Part shown: positions 61,945 to 64,000 of the stretch, in pieces | Position numbering within the stretch: position 1 is the first letter of the stretch | Layout: each line of letters starts with the position of its first letter | Source of the DNA: Phaeosaccion multiseriatum | Taxonomy: Eukaryota; Ochrophyta, other classes | NCBI GenBank assembly: GCA_965112735.1 | Contig: OZ218957.1 | Location: 1,488,001-1,552,000, forward strand | DNA length: 64,000 nucleotides | Direction: 5' to 3' | Notes under the pieces: model-generated | The model's database searches: none | What the model was told of the DNA's origin: nothing | What the model saw: the letters and a program-made list of their open reading frames with translations, nothing else | Position numbers and translations under genes: made by a program

Positions 61945-63999
61945 TTACCGCTTCTTGCGCGTACGCTTGCGCTTGGGCGCTACTACCCGCTCTGCGTTCC
62001 GCTCCGAGAGGGCCCGCAAGTAGGCTCGGACTGCGCTGATTCGCTGTTTGTCCGGATGCTTGGCGAGATACTGCTCCACTGCTTGGGGTGTATCCGCCAT
62101 AAGCTGCTCGATGGGCTCCTCGCTGTTCTCGACTGCGTCGAAGCCTCTCCACTTGACGATTAAGAACCAGCTGCCATCAGCACGCCTAACCAGCCCCTCA
62201 AAAGACTCGACTACGAAACTCTGAGTGCTGTGTGAGATCTGGTGGAGGACGTCGGTAGTAAGATTGACATCACCGTCGCAGTAGTAGCGTAGCCGGTTGA
62301 TGTGCACGTCCAAAGTGCGCTTCTGTCCCACTAACTCCTCAATGCGATATACGTGGTGCTCGAGAGCCTCAGTCACTCGGCAAGGACCATGCCATCGGCC
62401 AACGACCTTGCTCGTAGGCCCCACTGACGCCACCGTCACAAATACTCCAGGCTGGAAAATTGACTCGCTGGCGAGCTCGCGCGCGCGATCAAGATCCTTC
62501 CTGTGCTCGGCGCCACGCCGCCCCTGCAATAGACGTGCGTTGATGCCATCACGCTTGCGCTCCCTGATCTTGGAGAGGTGCTCCTCGACCCGTGTACGTA
62601 ACTGCTCCCGAATTTGCTGCAGCCCCTCAGCCATCGTGTCGACCTGCGCTTGGGTGAGTTGCTTCAACTCCACCTTCTGCGCTCGATCAGCATCATGAAG
62701 CATAACCGTGTCGATAGGGCGCTGAGGTACATGGCCTGAATGCAGCTCAATCGGAGACTTGCTGGAACGACTGCTCTTGGTGCAACTGTTCTCGATGGAC
62801 TCGACCACTGGCAGAAACTGCGGCCACGACTCTGGTAGCGCCCTCATCTCTGATAGTAGCGGCTGCATAAGCTTCTGAAGCGTTTGCACTCCGCGCTCCC
62901 CAAGTCCACGGCTATAAGCCGCATGTGCCACCACAAAATGATGATCACACCTCAACATTGCTCTCAGCTCGCTCATCACCTCATTGAGGAAATGACTGCC
63001 TCTGTCACTCTGCCATCGAGGCACAATGCCATGCTGAGCAAACCATCTCAGCAAAGCCCGCGCGCACCCTCGTGCGGTAGCCTCATAGCACGGCTCGTAC
63101 ATTGTCAAGGACGAAAAGTCATCAAAAATGCATAGCGCGTACTGTACTTGAATCTGCATGAACCCATCAGGTCCATCAACCCAAATGATACCCTTGCCCA
63201 TCTTGACATAGTCAAACCATATCATCTGCTGGGGCTTGGTAGCATGCCATTGACCCAAAAGCGGTCGAGGAACGCGCAGCCCTACGCCATTGCTAAGGCA
63301 ATGAATACACTCGTTCACAAAGCGCTTGATATCCTCATGCTGGCCATGCCAGACAAAGTCCTTCCCTACAGCTTCCAGCGTGTTGGTCATCCCACGATGG
63401 CCCATGCCCCCCTGGTGGGCCACTACGCTGAGCCGAAGGCGCAAATCCTCTGCCTTACGCGGTATCCAAATCTTTGACTGCTGAGCGTCGTCATCTGTGC
63501 TACTTTTTGCTCGAATCAGACCGCCGTCGCCAGTCTGTGAGAGAAGCAGTTGGCGACCACTCTCTCCCACCTCTTTGCCAGCGTCCAGGAGCTTTGCAAA
63601 GGCCTCCTGCTGAACGCTGACAATCTCCTGCTCCGTGGGCCAAAGAAAGTCAGGCGCCATCATGTCAAAGACCTGCATGGCTCCGAATTTCCCGCCTCGT
63701 AGAGCCAACACGCAAGGCGCTGCATGGCTCGTCCTCTTGCGCCAACGGCTCAGAGGGTCAGCCCACAAGTGCTTGTCGCCAGGCAAATGCATAATTGTAT
63801 AGTCAAATGCCTGCAATCGAAGTGCCTGTCGCTGCAGCCGCTCTCGCATGGGTTTGGTCAGACCCGGGTACTGTGGGTCGTTAGACCAGAGAAAAGCCAA
63901 ATTGCGATGGTCGCAGAAAATGTATACCTTCCTCGCCCCTACCAAAGCGTACTCATTCTGAATCACAGTCCGGTAAGTGGCATCTGCCTCTTTGTCCAC
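61945..63999 (-). CDS. Chromovirus Pol C-terminal part: RNase H end, integrase, chromodomain
   Basis: 684 residues visible, open at the window edge, stop at 61945-61947. Numbering from the first visible Met: the end of RNase H (YIFCDHRNLAFLW, residues 26-38; GDKHLWADPLSR, 74-85). The integrase zinc-binding HHCC is H195, H201, C231, C234. The catalytic triad is D263 (WFDYVKMG), D332 (SDRGSHF) and E368 (GLGERG), with exactly 35 residues between the last two. The C-terminal integrase region has GRWHGPCRV. The chromodomain is at about 596-645 (FVVESFEGL...WFLIVKWRGF...EEPIEQL), and the tail is basic. Chromodomains of such elements steer integration to chromatin marks (family knowledge). No frameshift or stop is seen, so the copy may be young. 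Confidence 0.9.
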   Translation of the reverse strand: MDKEADATYRTVIQNEYALVGARKVYIFCDHRNLAFLWSNDPQYPGLTKPMRERLQRQALRLQAFDYTIMHLPGDKHLWADPLSRWRKRTSHAAPCVLALRGGKFGAMQVFDMMAPDFLWPTEQEIVSVQQEAFAKLLDAGKEVGESGRQLLLSQTGDGGLIRAKSSTDDDAQQSKIWIPRKAEDLRLRLSVVAHQGGMGHRGMTNTLEAVGKDFVWHGQHEDIKRFVNECIHCLSNGVGLRVPRPLLGQWHATKPQQMIWFDYVKMGKGIIWVDGPDGFMQIQVQYALCIFDDFSSLTMYEPCYEATARGCARALLRWFAQHGIVPRWQSDRGSHFLNEVMSELRAMLRCDHHFVVAHAAYSRGLGERGVQTLQKLMQPLLSEMRALPESWPQFLPVVESIENSCTKSSRSSKSPIELHSGHVPQRPIDTVMLHDADRAQKVELKQLTQAQVDTMAEGLQQIREQLRTRVEEHLSKIRERKRDGINARLLQGRRGAEHRKDLDRARELASESIFQPGVFVTVASVGPTSKVVGRWHGPCRVTEALEHHVYRIEELVGQKRTLDVHINRLRYYCDGDVNLTTDVLHQISHSTQSFVVESFEGLVRRADGSWFLIVKWRGFDAVENSEEPIEQLMADTPQAVEQYLAKHPDKQRISAVRAYLRALSERNAERVVAPKRKRTRKKR

Positions 64000-64000
64000 A

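Larger units (their letters stand above)
61642..64000 (-). mobile_element. Ty3/gypsy chromovirus-type LTR retrotransposon, partial (3' half)
   Basis: The 3' LTR is at 61642-61877 and the pol 3' portion upstream of it on the minus strand. The element runs past the right end of the window, so gag, protease, RT and the 5' LTR are not visible. It is inserted in the 3' UTR of retroelement E. Confidence 0.85.

Overview
The window is nuclear DNA of a protist with spliceosomal introns. The genes carry GT-AG introns full of microsatellites. Two recognisable genes are axonemal (CFAP77-like, TTLL1-like), so the organism probably builds flagella. The citramalate-synthase gene and the multi-copy genes of CX4C...CXXH ('WRKY19-type') finger repeats would suit an alga, possibly a stramenopile, but the lineage is inferred and not proven.

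Left third (1-19.7 kb) is ordinary host sequence. It holds a CFAP77-like doublet-microtubule protein (+), an unrecognised 759-residue protein (-), a TTLL1-type tubulin polyglutamylase (+, 9 exons), a CimA-type (R)-citramalate synthase (-, 17 exons), and a BAP31-like ER membrane protein (+, 3 exons). I checked the exon joins of the last three by reading frame. Introns are overwhelmingly phase 0. A 15-bp motif, CAGTTGGTGATACAG, is scattered through the first 9.4 kb.

Middle and right (19.9-61.6 kb) is an array of one non-LTR retrotransposon family. The element encodes a C2H2-like finger, two RING-like fingers, a reverse transcriptase (YADD), and a C-terminal CCHC-like/PD-(D/E)XK restriction-like endonuclease region. 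About 16 copies are present, from full length (A, D, E) to a remnant of about 20 bp. Nearly every copy sits at the same site, TCTCACACCCC. On the opposite strand this is the codons for 'EGCE(K)' in a zinc-finger repeat. The host genes carrying these finger arrays occur three times (3' ends at 19949, 33811 and 44917, all minus strand), and each finger array is colonised by several insertions. Removing an insertion together with one copy of its target-site duplication rejoins the finger array in frame. This looks like a site-specific retroelement that uses a repetitive protein-coding gene family as its landing site, much as R2-type elements use rDNA.

Secondary events are layered on the array. 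Two copies are large palindromes. Two TIR elements are stacked at one CTATAT target. There is a small TA-flanked hairpin element, and a segmental duplication that carries the last codons of the BAP31 gene with a finger gene. At the right edge a Ty3/gypsy-type chromovirus (minus strand; RNase H, integrase and chromodomain visible) is inserted in the 3' UTR of copy E; its far end lies outside the window.
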